In this document: in pieces, positions 15,440 through 23,918 of the stretch | Layout of the letters: each line of letters begins with the position of its first letter | How positions within the stretch are numbered: the first letter of the stretch is position 1 | From: CAZCCV01 sp964497515 | GTDB taxonomy: Bacteria > Armatimonadota > UBA5829 > DTLH01 | Direction of reading: 5' to 3' | DNA: 64,000 bases | Assembly: GCA_964497515.1 (NCBI GenBank) | Contig: CAZCCV010000003.1 | Span: 71,251-135,250, forward strand | Notes under the pieces: model-generated | The model's database searches: none | Told to the model about the DNA's origin: nothing | Seen by the model: only the letters and a program-made list of their open reading frames with translations | Made by a program: the position numbers and the translations under genes

Positions 15440-17047
15440 CTATGCAAGGATGGCTTGCAGGTCTTCCTGAGGAGTGGAGATCGGAGCTATGTTGAACTTC
15501 TCTACCAGCACGTTCAAAACGTTTGATGAAACGAACGCAGGAAGGGAAGGGCCGATCTTGATGTTCTTGATACCAAGATGCAGAAGTGTCAGCAGAATTG
15601 CTACAGCTTTCTGCTCGTACCAAGAGAGCACCATTGAGAGCGGAAGTTCGTTTACACCTACACCGAATGCGTCGGCGAGCGCAACTGCTATCTGAATTGC
15701 AGAGTAGGCGTCGTTGCACTGGCCGATGTCGAGCAGCCTCGGAATTCCACCAATGTCGCCGAACTCGAGCTTGTTGAAGCGAAACTTTCCGCAGGCAAGC
15801 GTGAGGATAACACAGTCATCGGGAACAACCTGTGCCAGATCGGTGTAGTAGTTGCGTCCCGGCTTCGCGCCGTCGCAACCGCCGATGAGGAAGAAATGCT
15901 TGATCGCACCGCTCTTCACACCGTCAATGACCTTATCGGCAACACCGAGCACTGCATCGTGACCGAAGCCCACGAGGATTGTCTTGTCGCTTCCATCTTC
16001 AGTGAATCCAGGTGCGGCCAATGCAGCTTCGATGACCGGAGTGAAGTCGTGCCCAGGGATATGCTTTACGCCAGGCCACTGAACCAGGCCGGTTGTAAAT
16101 ATGCGATCCATATAACTCGGGCGCGGGCGCTGAATGCAGTTCGTAGTCATCAGAATTGCACCAGGGAACTCGTTGAACTCTCTGACCTGATTCTGCCAGG
16201 CACCGCCATAGTTGCCGACCAGATGCTTGTAGGCTTTGAGCTTCGGATAACCGTGTGCTGGGAGCATCTCACCGTGCGTGTAGATGTTAATGCCCTTGCC
16301 TTCTGTCTGCTTCAGCAGCTCTTCGAGGTCTTTCAAATCGTGTCCGGATACCAGAATCGCTTTGCCCTTTACAGGCTCAATGCGTACGGGCGTCGGAACC
16401 GGATGCCCATAGGCGCTGGTATTCGCGGTGTCGAGGAGTTCCATAACCTTGAGGTTTAACTCGCCCACTTTCAAAGCCATAGCAGTCAAGTCATCAACTG
16501 ACGGGCTCGGGTTGGTGAGGAAACTTAGAGCCTCGTGGAAACCAGCATATGCGGCGTCATCTTCCTGTCCAAGAATCTGCGCGTGATCTGCATAGGCTGC
16601 TGCACCCTTCAGGCCGTAGGTTATAAGCTCCTGCAGGCTTACTACGTCGTCGCCGTAATCCTCACGTCGACCAACGATCGACTTACCAGTGGCGGCTTCC
16701 ATATCGAACGTTTCCGGCGTTTTGCCGGCCTTCACGCAGGCGTCTTCATACAGCTTCTTCGCCGTATCACGCATTTCCACAGCCTTGTCGATCATCAGTT
16801 GCACTGTTTCGGGATCGAAGTTCACGTTGGTAACAGTTGTGAAGAGAGCTTCGATTGTGAAGACATCGATCTCTTTGCTCGATGCGCCGAGTTGGCGCGC
16901 TCTGTGGGCATACCACGAGATCGCCCTGGTTACAAATAACAGCTCATCCTGCAAAACAGCGGTCTCGGCATCCTTGCCACACACCCCTGAGGTGGTACAT
17001 CCTGTGCCTTTGACCGTCTGCTCGCATTGATAACAGAACATGTTCAT
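15440..17047 (-). CDS. hcp: Hydroxylamine reductase (hybrid cluster protein)
   Basis: 535 residues. N-terminal cluster motif C5-x2-C8-x8-C17-x5-C23, the spacing of the class found in strict anaerobes. The remaining hybrid-cluster ligands lie in later conserved segments (SGHDLKDLEEL, TTNCIQRP, IGGCDGAKPGRNYYTD, LACGKFRFN). Hcp reduces hydroxylamine and is thought to reduce NO to N2O in vivo. ATG 17047 follows AGGAGG by 5 nt. It lies 31 bp downstream of an Rrf2-type regulator on the same strand, so the two form a nitrosative-stress operon. No Hcr reductase gene is adjacent. Confidence 0.96.
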   Translation of the reverse strand: MNMFCYQCEQTVKGTGCTTSGVCGKDAETAVLQDELLFVTRAISWYAHRARQLGASSKEIDVFTIEALFTTVTNVNFDPETVQLMIDKAVEMRDTAKKLYEDACVKAGKTPETFDMEAATGKSIVGRREDYGDDVVSLQELITYGLKGAAAYADHAQILGQEDDAAYAGFHEALSFLTNPSPSVDDLTAMALKVGELNLKVMELLDTANTSAYGHPVPTPVRIEPVKGKAILVSGHDLKDLEELLKQTEGKGINIYTHGEMLPAHGYPKLKAYKHLVGNYGGAWQNQVREFNEFPGAILMTTNCIQRPRPSYMDRIFTTGLVQWPGVKHIPGHDFTPVIEAALAAPGFTEDGSDKTILVGFGHDAVLGVADKVIDGVKSGAIKHFFLIGGCDGAKPGRNYYTDLAQVVPDDCVILTLACGKFRFNKLEFGDIGGIPRLLDIGQCNDAYSAIQIAVALADAFGVGVNELPLSMVLSWYEQKAVAILLTLLHLGIKNIKIGPSLPAFVSSNVLNVLVEKFNIAPISTPQEDLQAILA

Positions 17048-17078
17048 AGACTCCTCCTATTGGTAGCATAAAGAATAG

Positions 17079-17483
17079 TCACGGTTTAATAATCCCGAGA
17101 GTGGTATTAGACAGGCGTTCTGTTACCTGTCTGTTGATTTGAGAAACTAAGTCGCCGAGGATACATTCGGCTCTGCCGCAGGTTGGCTGGCCAAGCAGAC
17201 AATCCGACGTTTCGAGCGGGCCGTCTATTGTCTCATACACTTCGAGCAAAGTGATCTCATCAGCCGGCTTCGCAAGTCGCATTCCACCCTTTGGCCCACG
17301 CGCAGTCTCGACGAGCTTGGCGTGTGCCAGACGCTGGCTGACCTTCGATAGATGGTTCTCCGACACAGCCAGGCGTTTGGCAATATGATGAGTCGATAAC
17401 CATTGGTCGGGCGACTCAGCCAGTACGCTCATAGCATGCAAAGCTAAAGATGCGGCTTCAGATATTCTGAGTAGGCTCGGCAT
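17079..17483 (-). CDS. Rrf2-family regulator, NsrR-like
   Basis: 134 residues: winged helix-turn-helix (STHHIAKRLAVSENHLSKVSQRL, about 30-52), wing GPKGGMRLAKP, dimer helix, and three cysteines C-x6-C-x4-C (CLLGQPTCGRAEC, about 95-107) suited to hold an Fe-S cluster. NsrR and relatives use this cluster to sense NO and control hcp; gene order supports that role here. It is first in the operon; its promoter at 17558-17530 has a GTCG-AA-CGAC repeat between the hexamers, which may be the operator. Confidence 0.88.
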   Translation of the reverse strand: MPSLLRISEAASLALHAMSVLAESPDQWLSTHHIAKRLAVSENHLSKVSQRLAHAKLVETARGPKGGMRLAKPADEITLLEVYETIDGPLETSDCLLGQPTCGRAECILGDLVSQINRQVTERLSNTTLGIIKP

Positions 17484-17529
17484 TGGCCTTTCTTTCCGTT
17501 GTATTCAGGCATTTCAGTACTTCACTACC

Positions 17530-17558
17530 ACTTTATAGAAGTCGAACGACTGTGTCAA
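17530..17558 (-). promoter_or_regulatory. Promoter of the rrf2-hcp operon
   Basis: TTGACA (17558-17553), 17-bp spacer, TAAAGT (17535-17530). The palindrome GTCG-AA-CGAC (17541-17550) lies in the spacer. Confidence 0.6.
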
Positions 17559-17646
17559 CAGAAATCGTCCTAGCGGGGAAAAATGCCCCATTTTTATTGC
17601 AGTCACTCCGTTTGCTGAATACTCTGTTTGTGCCTCTCGGGTTTCC

Positions 17647-17676
17647 TTGACACAGCGGTACGAGGGTACCTATAAT
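17647..17676 (+). promoter_or_regulatory. Consensus promoter of the nuo operon
   Basis: TTGACA (17647-17652), 18-bp spacer, TATAAT (17671-17676). A GGTAC-GAGG-GTACC palindrome (17657-17670) fills the spacer, an operator position. Start near 17683 gives a leader of about 135 nt before nuoH. The adjacent TTGGCACG (17679-17686) looks like a -24 element but has no GC at -12. Confidence 0.75.
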
Positions 17677-17817
17677 AGGTTGGCACGCTTTTCAGACCTC
17701 CTGTGTCCGTGAATCTGGAACAGGCCAGAGCGGTTTTTGGCATGAGGTTATGATCAGAGCGGATCTAGCGCGCCTTTTGCTCCCTCGTGTTGCGAAATCC
17801 GCTGCGAGACCCTTTAC

Positions 17818-18858
17818 ATGAATGTACCAGAAGTCCTTCGCATAGCTGGCACGATGCTGCTCGTTGCCGTGGTTATCCTCGGCTTTATTTTGGTCGCAGT
17901 CCTCTACATTATCTGGGGTCTGCGAAAAGTAATGGGCGATATCCAGGTAAGAGTGGGGCCGAACAGGGTTGGACCGTTCGGATTATTCCAGACCATTGCT
18001 GATGCCTTGAAACTCCTGCAGAAGGAAGACGTTATCCCGACAGGAGCAGACCGCTGGCTGTTTACCATAGCACCTGCTCTGGTGTTCATCCCCGCTTATC
18101 TTGTTTACGTAGTGATGCCGTTTGGCAAAGGACTGATTGCCAAAGACCTCAACATTGGAATAGTGTACATCACTGCTATTACCAGTATAACGGTCATTGG
18201 GATCATCATAGGCGGATGGGCATCTAACAACAAGTGGGCGCTTCTAGGTGCGTTTCGCGCCGCTGCGCAGCTTGTGGCTTACGAAGTTCCAATGATACTG
18301 GCACTTATGGTTCCTGTCATTTTTGCTGGCACCTTCAGTATGCAGGGAATCGTCGAGGCGCAGGCAGGAGGCTTCACTCGCTGGTTCATATTCCCTAACC
18401 TCAGCACCTTTGGAATACCAATAGTTGCGTTTGTCATTTACCTTACTGCGGGTCTTGCAGAGATTAATCATACGCCATTCGATATTATGGAAGCTGAGTC
18501 TGAGCTTGTCGCTGGATTCAACGTAGAGTACAGTGGGATGAAGTTCGCACTATTCTTCCTCGAAGAGTTTGCCGCTGCGTTTACCATATGTGCAATTGCA
18601 GTGACTCTTTTCTTCGGCGGATGGCACGCTCCTTTGCCGTTTCTCGGAGATCAGTGGACAGGTCTTGCAGGAATGGCCGCATCGCTTTTCTGGTTCCTTT
18701 CGAAATCAATCCTCGGCGTGCTTGTTCTCATGTGGATACGTTCTACCTGGCCGAGGGTTAGAATGGATCAATTGATGAACCTGGGCTGGAAGATAATGAT
18801 CCCCGCTGGGCTGGTGATGATTCTGGTCGCCGGGTCGGTTGCAGTGCTCGGGGGATAG
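17818..18858 (+). CDS. nuoH: NADH-quinone oxidoreductase subunit H
   Basis: 346 residues with eight or more membrane helices. Forms the joint between the membrane arm and the quinone site of complex I. Family motifs: VRVGPNRVGPFGLFQTIADALKLL (about 43-66), the acidic quinone-chamber loop AEINHTPFDIMEAESELVAGFNVEYSG (about 214-240) and FFGGW. The ATG lacks a clear ribosome site. First gene of nuoHIJKLMN; nuoA-G are not upstream, where the rrf2 gene lies divergently. Confidence 0.96.
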   Translation: MNVPEVLRIAGTMLLVAVVILGFILVAVLYIIWGLRKVMGDIQVRVGPNRVGPFGLFQTIADALKLLQKEDVIPTGADRWLFTIAPALVFIPAYLVYVVMPFGKGLIAKDLNIGIVYITAITSITVIGIIIGGWASNNKWALLGAFRAAAQLVAYEVPMILALMVPVIFAGTFSMQGIVEAQAGGFTRWFIFPNLSTFGIPIVAFVIYLTAGLAEINHTPFDIMEAESELVAGFNVEYSGMKFALFFLEEFAAAFTICAIAVTLFFGGWHAPLPFLGDQWTGLAGMAASLFWFLSKSILGVLVLMWIRSTWPRVRMDQLMNLGWKIMIPAGLVMILVAGSVAVLGG

Positions 18859-18864
18859 TCGGCT

Positions 18865-19386
18865 ATGAAAAAACAGCCGCTCTACAAAGAAATCATATAT
18901 ACTTTCTCGAGCCTTGTTAAAGGGTTGGCGGTGACTTTTGTAAACCTGTTCAGAAAGAAAGTCACTCTTATGTATCCGGAGGAACGATGGCCGCTGCCAG
19001 ACAATTACAGGGGGTTGCCTGTCCTTCCTGTAGATCCTGCAACTGGCAAGGTGCGATGTATTGCGTGTGGTGCGTGTGCAAGAGTCTGCCCTGAACAGAT
19101 TATAACCATACAGCACGAAATAGGTGAGGACAAGAAGCGGAAGCTGGTAGAGTTTACTATCGATGCTTCGCGGTGTATGTTCTGCGGACTCTGTGTTGAA
19201 TCGTGCCCTACAAAAGGGTTAGTGACCAGCAAACTGTATGAACTATCGAGCTTTGATCGTGATCAGATGATCTTTAACCTGAAAGCACTGAGCGAGCTGG
19301 GCGGCACCTTCCACGAGGAGCCGGAGCCTGATTCTGAGTGCCAAGAGAAGGATAATCCTTCCACAGAAGGAGCGGCAGAAGAATGA
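18865..19386 (+). CDS. nuoI: NADH-quinone oxidoreductase subunit I
   Basis: 173 residues. Two [4Fe-4S] motifs, CIACGACARVCP (C65, C68, C71, C75) and CMFCGLCVESCP, hold clusters N6a and N6b, which pass electrons towards N2 in subunit B. An N-terminal amphipathic segment docks on NuoH. The acidic tail (DSECQEKDNPSTEGAAEE) is poorly conserved. It starts 6 bp after nuoH and overlaps nuoJ by ATGA. It is the only Fe-S subunit of complex I in the window. Confidence 0.96.
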   Translation: MKKQPLYKEIIYTFSSLVKGLAVTFVNLFRKKVTLMYPEERWPLPDNYRGLPVLPVDPATGKVRCIACGACARVCPEQIITIQHEIGEDKKRKLVEFTIDASRCMFCGLCVESCPTKGLVTSKLYELSSFDRDQMIFNLKALSELGGTFHEEPEPDSECQEKDNPSTEGAAEE

Positions 19387-19904
19387 TACCCTACGGACAC
19401 TCTTTGACCTTTGCCGCTATTGCGGCGATGACTATAGCATCTGCAGTTCTGGTAGTTACAGTGCCGAACATCCTTCGATCTGCACTTTTTCTGGCATTTA
19501 CGTTCCTAGGCGTTGCAGGGCTCTATGTGCTTGCCAACGCTGAGTTTCTGGCTGCCATGCAGGTGCTCATTTATGTGGGCGCCATCACTGTGCTTATTAT
19601 GTTCGCCATTGTTCTAACGCAGCAGCTTATGGGGGCAAAGATTCGACAGGCGACGAACCTCCGAATGGTGATTCTCGGAGCTCCAATTGCTGGGTTAGTC
19701 TTTGTTTTCCTGGTAAAGGCGTTTATTCAGCCGCTTTCGGAGATGAAGTTCAACGCTACTCCTGCTCCAGCAGGAACTGAGACCATTAAGCTTATCGCCA
19801 AATCACTGATTAGGCCACACGTTCTTCCGTTTGAGCTGGCCTCGTTTGTACTGTTGGTAGCGCTTATTGGTGCCATCGTCATTGCAAAGGAGGACAGAAA
19901 ATGA
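19383..19904 (+). CDS. nuoJ: NADH-quinone oxidoreductase subunit J
   Basis: 173 residues, five predicted helices. Carries the conserved third-helix segment EFLAAMQVLIYVGAITVLIMFAIVL (about 52-76) with its pi-bulge region, which links quinone reduction to proton pumping. An insertion after helix 4 (about 112-140, Pro/Ala-rich) is loop. Overlaps nuoI and nuoK by ATGA at both ends, so translation is coupled. Confidence 0.95.
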   Translation: MIPYGHSLTFAAIAAMTIASAVLVVTVPNILRSALFLAFTFLGVAGLYVLANAEFLAAMQVLIYVGAITVLIMFAIVLTQQLMGAKIRQATNLRMVILGAPIAGLVFVFLVKAFIQPLSEMKFNATPAPAGTETIKLIAKSLIRPHVLPFELASFVLLVALIGAIVIAKEDRK

Positions 19905-20227
19905 TTCCTGAGCATCCTCCTGTCCATTGGTACCTTTATGTATCTGCTGCACTCTTCGCGATAGGGATATTCGGTATGATGACACGCCGAAATGCTATCG
20001 CGATGCTTATGTCTATCGAGCTAATGCTAAACGCTGCAAATATCAATCTGGTAGCCTTTTCGGGCTACCTGAAGAATCCGGCAGAGCCGCTATCGGGTCA
20101 GATATTTGCTCTGTTTGTGATAGCTGTTGCAGCCGCCGAAGTCGCGGTGGGACTGGCAATTGTGATAAACGTCTATCGTACGGTCAGACACATCAATGCT
20201 GACGAAATCGACACTATGAAGTGGTAA
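19901..20227 (+). CDS. nuoK: NADH-quinone oxidoreductase subunit K
   Basis: 108 residues, three helices. The two buried glutamates of the proton path are present: MSIELMLNAANIN (helix 2) and VIAVAAAEVAVGLAI (helix 3). The length is slightly above the usual 100 because of a polar tail (HINADEIDTMKW). Overlaps nuoJ; nuoL starts 4 bp after its stop. Confidence 0.96.
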   Translation: MIPEHPPVHWYLYVSAALFAIGIFGMMTRRNAIAMLMSIELMLNAANINLVAFSGYLKNPAEPLSGQIFALFVIAVAAAEVAVGLAIVINVYRTVRHINADEIDTMKW

Positions 20228-20231
20228 CCGA

Positions 20232-22340
20232 ATGATACAATCCGCCTGGTTGATTCCAACAATACCGTTAGCGGCATTTGTCGTAATCATAGCTCTTGGG
20301 CCAAAACTTAAGAGCAATGCTGCGTACGTTGCCATTGCAGCAATTGCATCGTCGTTTGTGCTGTCTGTAGGTATCGGGTACGAGTTCTTTTTTATTCATG
20401 GCGGACACGATTCGGTTTCGGTGTTAGTCAACTGGGCTCCAACGGGACTCAGCCAGATGAGAATGGGTTTTACGGTCGATTCTCTTACAATCCTGATGCT
20501 TATGGTTGTGACGATCGTAAGCTTCATGGTGCATGTGTACTCGGTTGGCTATATGCACGGAGACCCACGCTATCCGCGGTTCTTTGCATTCCTTGCGCTC
20601 TTCAGCTCTGCGATGCTCTCTCTTGTCGTCGCAAATACCATTCTGCTGATGTACATAAGCTGGGAGCTTGTTGGTCTTACATCGTACCTACTCATTGGAT
20701 TCTGGTTCGAAAAACCCGAAGCGATGCGCGCTGCCAAAAAGGCATTCCTCGTGACCAAGGTGGGGGACGTTGGTTTCTTCCTGGGTCTGATGATTCTCTA
20801 TCTCAATACGGGCTCGATTGAACTGTCGGCAATATTCCAACAGATTGAGCATCTGAAGACACTGCCGAGTGTCCATATTCCCGCCGTTGGTGCGATTGCG
20901 TCGATCATACTTGGGATTGCAGCGTATGGTTTCGCTGCAGCAATACTTCGAGGCGCAAAACTTCGAGTTCCTGTAGCATTGGTCGCAGCCGTAGCTATTG
21001 GTGGTATAGCGTACGCAGTGCTTGGATCGTTTGGAATTACGCTCTCATTGCTCGCTGTTGCTGCACTTCTTCTGTTTTGGGGAGCAATGGGCAAATCTGC
21101 ACAGTTCCCGTTGCACGTTTGGCTGCCGGATGCTATGCAGGGCCCTACACCTGTCAGCGCATTGATTCACGCTGCTACGATGGTCGCCGCTGGTGTGTAC
21201 TTGGTCGCAAGAATGTATCCTGTTTTCCACGCAGACCCGGTCGCGCTGAATACTGTCGCAGTAATTGGCGCGTTTACTGCTGTTTTTGCAGCAACAATGG
21301 GTCTTGTGATGAACGATATCAAGCAAGTTTTGGCTTATTCCACAATCAGCCAGCTTGGATATATGATGATGGGGCTTGGTGTTGGTGGATACACCGCTGG
21401 AGTCTTCCACCTTATGACGCATGCATACTTCAAAGCTAACCTGTTTTTGGGTTCCGGAAGCGTTATCCACGGCACCGGCACGCAGGATATGCGGCAGATG
21501 GGCGGACTTGCCCGGAAGATGCCGTGGACGTTCCTTACATTTGCTATAGCAACACTGGCTCTCATCGGATTCCCGCTTACCGCAGGGTTCTTCAGCAAGG
21601 ATGAAATCCTCCTTTCGGCGTACTATTGGTCGGGCGGAAAGATGATCTTCTACGCAGGTGTGCTTGGAGCATTTCTCACTGCGTTTTATATGACCAGGCT
21701 CATTGCTATGACTTTCCTCGGCAAGCCGCGCGATCCCAGTGTTCATGCTTACGAAAGCTCAAAAGTGATGCTGATACCACTAGGTGTTCTGGCGGTTCTT
21801 TCGGTTGCTGCCGGTTATGTCGGGGCACCCTGGCACAACGTTCTTTCCAAGTACGTTGCATTTGGCCACGGCGAACACGAGTTTTTGTGGAGCGTGATGT
21901 GGACTGGAACCGGAGCGGGTCTCTTTGGAATACTTATGGGCACGCTCATCTGGGTGAAACCTGTAATTAGAATCTCTGCGCTTAAACCCGCGTTTGGATG
22001 GGTGCAAACACTTGTTGCTAACAAATACTATATGGACGATATCTACGATATTGTAGTTATTCGCCCGCTGATGGTTTCAACGCGAGCACTCTTTGCTTTC
22101 GATAGATGGATAATCGATACAGGAATTGTAAACGGTGTAGCCTGGATTACATTGCAACTGTCGAGATTCTGGGCTCTGTTCGATCGCTACGTCGTAGACG
22201 GCATTGTGAATCTCATAGCTAAGATTGCGGAGCTCGCTGGCAGGTCTCTTAGATATGTGCAGACCGGCGTCTCCCAGCATTACGCACTGATACTCGTCGC
22301 CAGCATTGTTGTGATGGGCTGGTACTTTGTACTGAGATAG
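20232..22340 (+). CDS. nuoL: NADH-quinone oxidoreductase subunit L, with extra hydrophobic insertion
   Basis: 702 residues against about 610-660 in most bacteria. Antiporter-like proton pump with the long lateral helix at its C-terminus. Conserved features: SWELVGLTSYLLIGFWFE (helix 5 glutamate, about 143-160), GAMGKSAQFPLHVWLPDAM (K288), TPVSALIHAATMV and LAYSTISQLGYM. In E. coli the equivalent lysine is residue 229; here about 60 extra residues lie before it (about 215-270), made of two hydrophobic stretches joined by a short basic loop (LRGAKLRV). They could be two added membrane helices. Confidence 0.95.
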   Translation: MIQSAWLIPTIPLAAFVVIIALGPKLKSNAAYVAIAAIASSFVLSVGIGYEFFFIHGGHDSVSVLVNWAPTGLSQMRMGFTVDSLTILMLMVVTIVSFMVHVYSVGYMHGDPRYPRFFAFLALFSSAMLSLVVANTILLMYISWELVGLTSYLLIGFWFEKPEAMRAAKKAFLVTKVGDVGFFLGLMILYLNTGSIELSAIFQQIEHLKTLPSVHIPAVGAIASIILGIAAYGFAAAILRGAKLRVPVALVAAVAIGGIAYAVLGSFGITLSLLAVAALLLFWGAMGKSAQFPLHVWLPDAMQGPTPVSALIHAATMVAAGVYLVARMYPVFHADPVALNTVAVIGAFTAVFAATMGLVMNDIKQVLAYSTISQLGYMMMGLGVGGYTAGVFHLMTHAYFKANLFLGSGSVIHGTGTQDMRQMGGLARKMPWTFLTFAIATLALIGFPLTAGFFSKDEILLSAYYWSGGKMIFYAGVLGAFLTAFYMTRLIAMTFLGKPRDPSVHAYESSKVMLIPLGVLAVLSVAAGYVGAPWHNVLSKYVAFGHGEHEFLWSVMWTGTGAGLFGILMGTLIWVKPVIRISALKPAFGWVQTLVANKYYMDDIYDIVVIRPLMVSTRALFAFDRWIIDTGIVNGVAWITLQLSRFWALFDRYVVDGIVNLIAKIAELAGRSLRYVQTGVSQHYALILVASIVVMGWYFVLR

Positions 22341-22369
22341 TTTTCGGCTCGACCTGAGGATTGCATTTG

Positions 22370-23911
22370 ATGAATACATGGATTCTTACTCTTATAACGC
22401 TCATTCCGCTAATGGGAGCCATAATAGTGGCGTTTATCCCGAAAGAGCGGCAGAGCGCAGTGAAATGGACGTCTATCGTCATCAGCATGATCCCGCTGGG
22501 ACTGGCAACGTGGCTTTGGTTTGCTTATCAGGCGACGACTGCAGGACAGTTCCCTCACTCTATTCAGTTCAAAGTTGATATTCCGTGGATTCCGCAGATC
22601 AATGTGCACTACCTTATGGGTGTGGATGGCATCAGTGTTCCGATGATCTTCCTCTCAGCGCTCCTTACGCCGATCTGTCTGATCTATTCACTGATAATCG
22701 AAAACAGGGCAAAAGAATACTACTTCCTCTTCCTGTTGCTCGAAACCGGAATGATTGGAACATTCGTGGCGCTGGACTTCTTCCTGTTCTATGTGTTCTG
22801 GGAGCTTATGCTGGTGCCGATGTACTTCCTTATAGGTATCTGGGGCGGGCCAAGACGAGAGTACGCTGCTATCAAGTTCTTCCTTTATACTCTGGTCGGC
22901 AGCGTTGCAATGCTTCTTGCTATACTCGCGCTATACTTCACTTCCGAGCCACATACATTCAATATGCTGACGATGGCCAATAGCGGGATGGATGCTGCAC
23001 TCACTGCCAAATATGGGTTGGTTGCGGCGCCGCTCGTGTTCTGGGCATTGTTCCTAGGTTTTGCTATCAAAGTGCCTATATGGCCTTTCCATACCTGGCT
23101 TCCGGATGCTCACGTTGAGGCTCCAACGGCTGGTTCGGTCATCCTGGCTGGAGTGTTGCTGAAGATGGGAACCTACGGTTTCCTGCGTATTCTTCTGCCT
23201 ATACTGCCGCAGACTTGCCAGCGTTTCTGGTTGCCGCTCGCACTGCTCGCGCTGATATCCATTATCTATGGTGCTCTCGTTGCAATGGCGCAAAAGGATC
23301 TGAAGAAGCTGATTGCGTATTCCAGCGTAAACCATATGGGTTACGTAATGCTCGGTATCGCGGCTGCAGTGTCTGTTACCAAAATGACGATAGACGATAG
23401 AGCTATGGCGCTAAACGGCGCTATGGTGCAGATGTTTGCCCACGGAATCATCACGGGCGCGCTCTTCCTTCTGGTCGGAGTGATTTATGAGCGCGCGCAC
23501 ACCAGAGATTTGGATTCTTTTGGAGGGCTTGGCGCAAGGATTCCGGTTTTTGGAGGACTCTTCTGGGTGGCGTGTTTTGCGTCTCTCGGACTTCCGCCGC
23601 TCGCAGGGTTTATCGGCGAGTTCTTCGTGTTTAGAGGTGCTTTTGCGGCGAGTGTGCCGATCACTGCTTTAGCGACAATCGGCCTTGTTGTTACTGCGGC
23701 CTATCTGCTGTGGACGATCCAGAGGGTCTTGCTGGGGCCGCTTAACCCAAAGTATGAAAAGATGCGCGATGCTGATGGCAGAGAATTGATAAGTCTGGCG
23801 CCGCTGATGGTGCTGATGGTTCTCTTCGGCGTATTGCCAACGCTGTTGCTCCGCCTTCTGAACCCGGCATCTATCACAATTGCAAATATATTTGCCAATC
23901 TGGCGAAGTAG
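22370..23911 (+). CDS. nuoM: NADH-quinone oxidoreductase subunit M
   Basis: 513 residues, antiporter-like proton pump. Motifs: FWELMLVPMYFLIGIWGG (helix 5 glutamate, about 142-159), KVPIWPFHTWLPDAHVEAPTAGSVILAGVLLKMG (about 235-268) and KKLIAYSSVNHMGYVMLG. ATG 22370 is chosen over the in-frame TTG 22361 because GAGGA stands at a suitable distance and family members begin with a short N-terminus before helix 1. It lies 29 bp after nuoL and 7 bp before nuoN. Confidence 0.96.
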   Translation: MNTWILTLITLIPLMGAIIVAFIPKERQSAVKWTSIVISMIPLGLATWLWFAYQATTAGQFPHSIQFKVDIPWIPQINVHYLMGVDGISVPMIFLSALLTPICLIYSLIIENRAKEYYFLFLLLETGMIGTFVALDFFLFYVFWELMLVPMYFLIGIWGGPRREYAAIKFFLYTLVGSVAMLLAILALYFTSEPHTFNMLTMANSGMDAALTAKYGLVAAPLVFWALFLGFAIKVPIWPFHTWLPDAHVEAPTAGSVILAGVLLKMGTYGFLRILLPILPQTCQRFWLPLALLALISIIYGALVAMAQKDLKKLIAYSSVNHMGYVMLGIAAAVSVTKMTIDDRAMALNGAMVQMFAHGIITGALFLLVGVIYERAHTRDLDSFGGLGARIPVFGGLFWVACFASLGLPPLAGFIGEFFVFRGAFAASVPITALATIGLVVTAAYLLWTIQRVLLGPLNPKYEKMRDADGRELISLAPLMVLMVLFGVLPTLLLRLLNPASITIANIFANLAK

Positions 23912-23918
23912 GCTGCAC

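Noticed and set aside
17678..17694. TTGGCACG resembling a -24 element upstream of nuoH
   Set aside because: No GC at the right distance for -12; a strong sigma-70-type promoter is adjacent.
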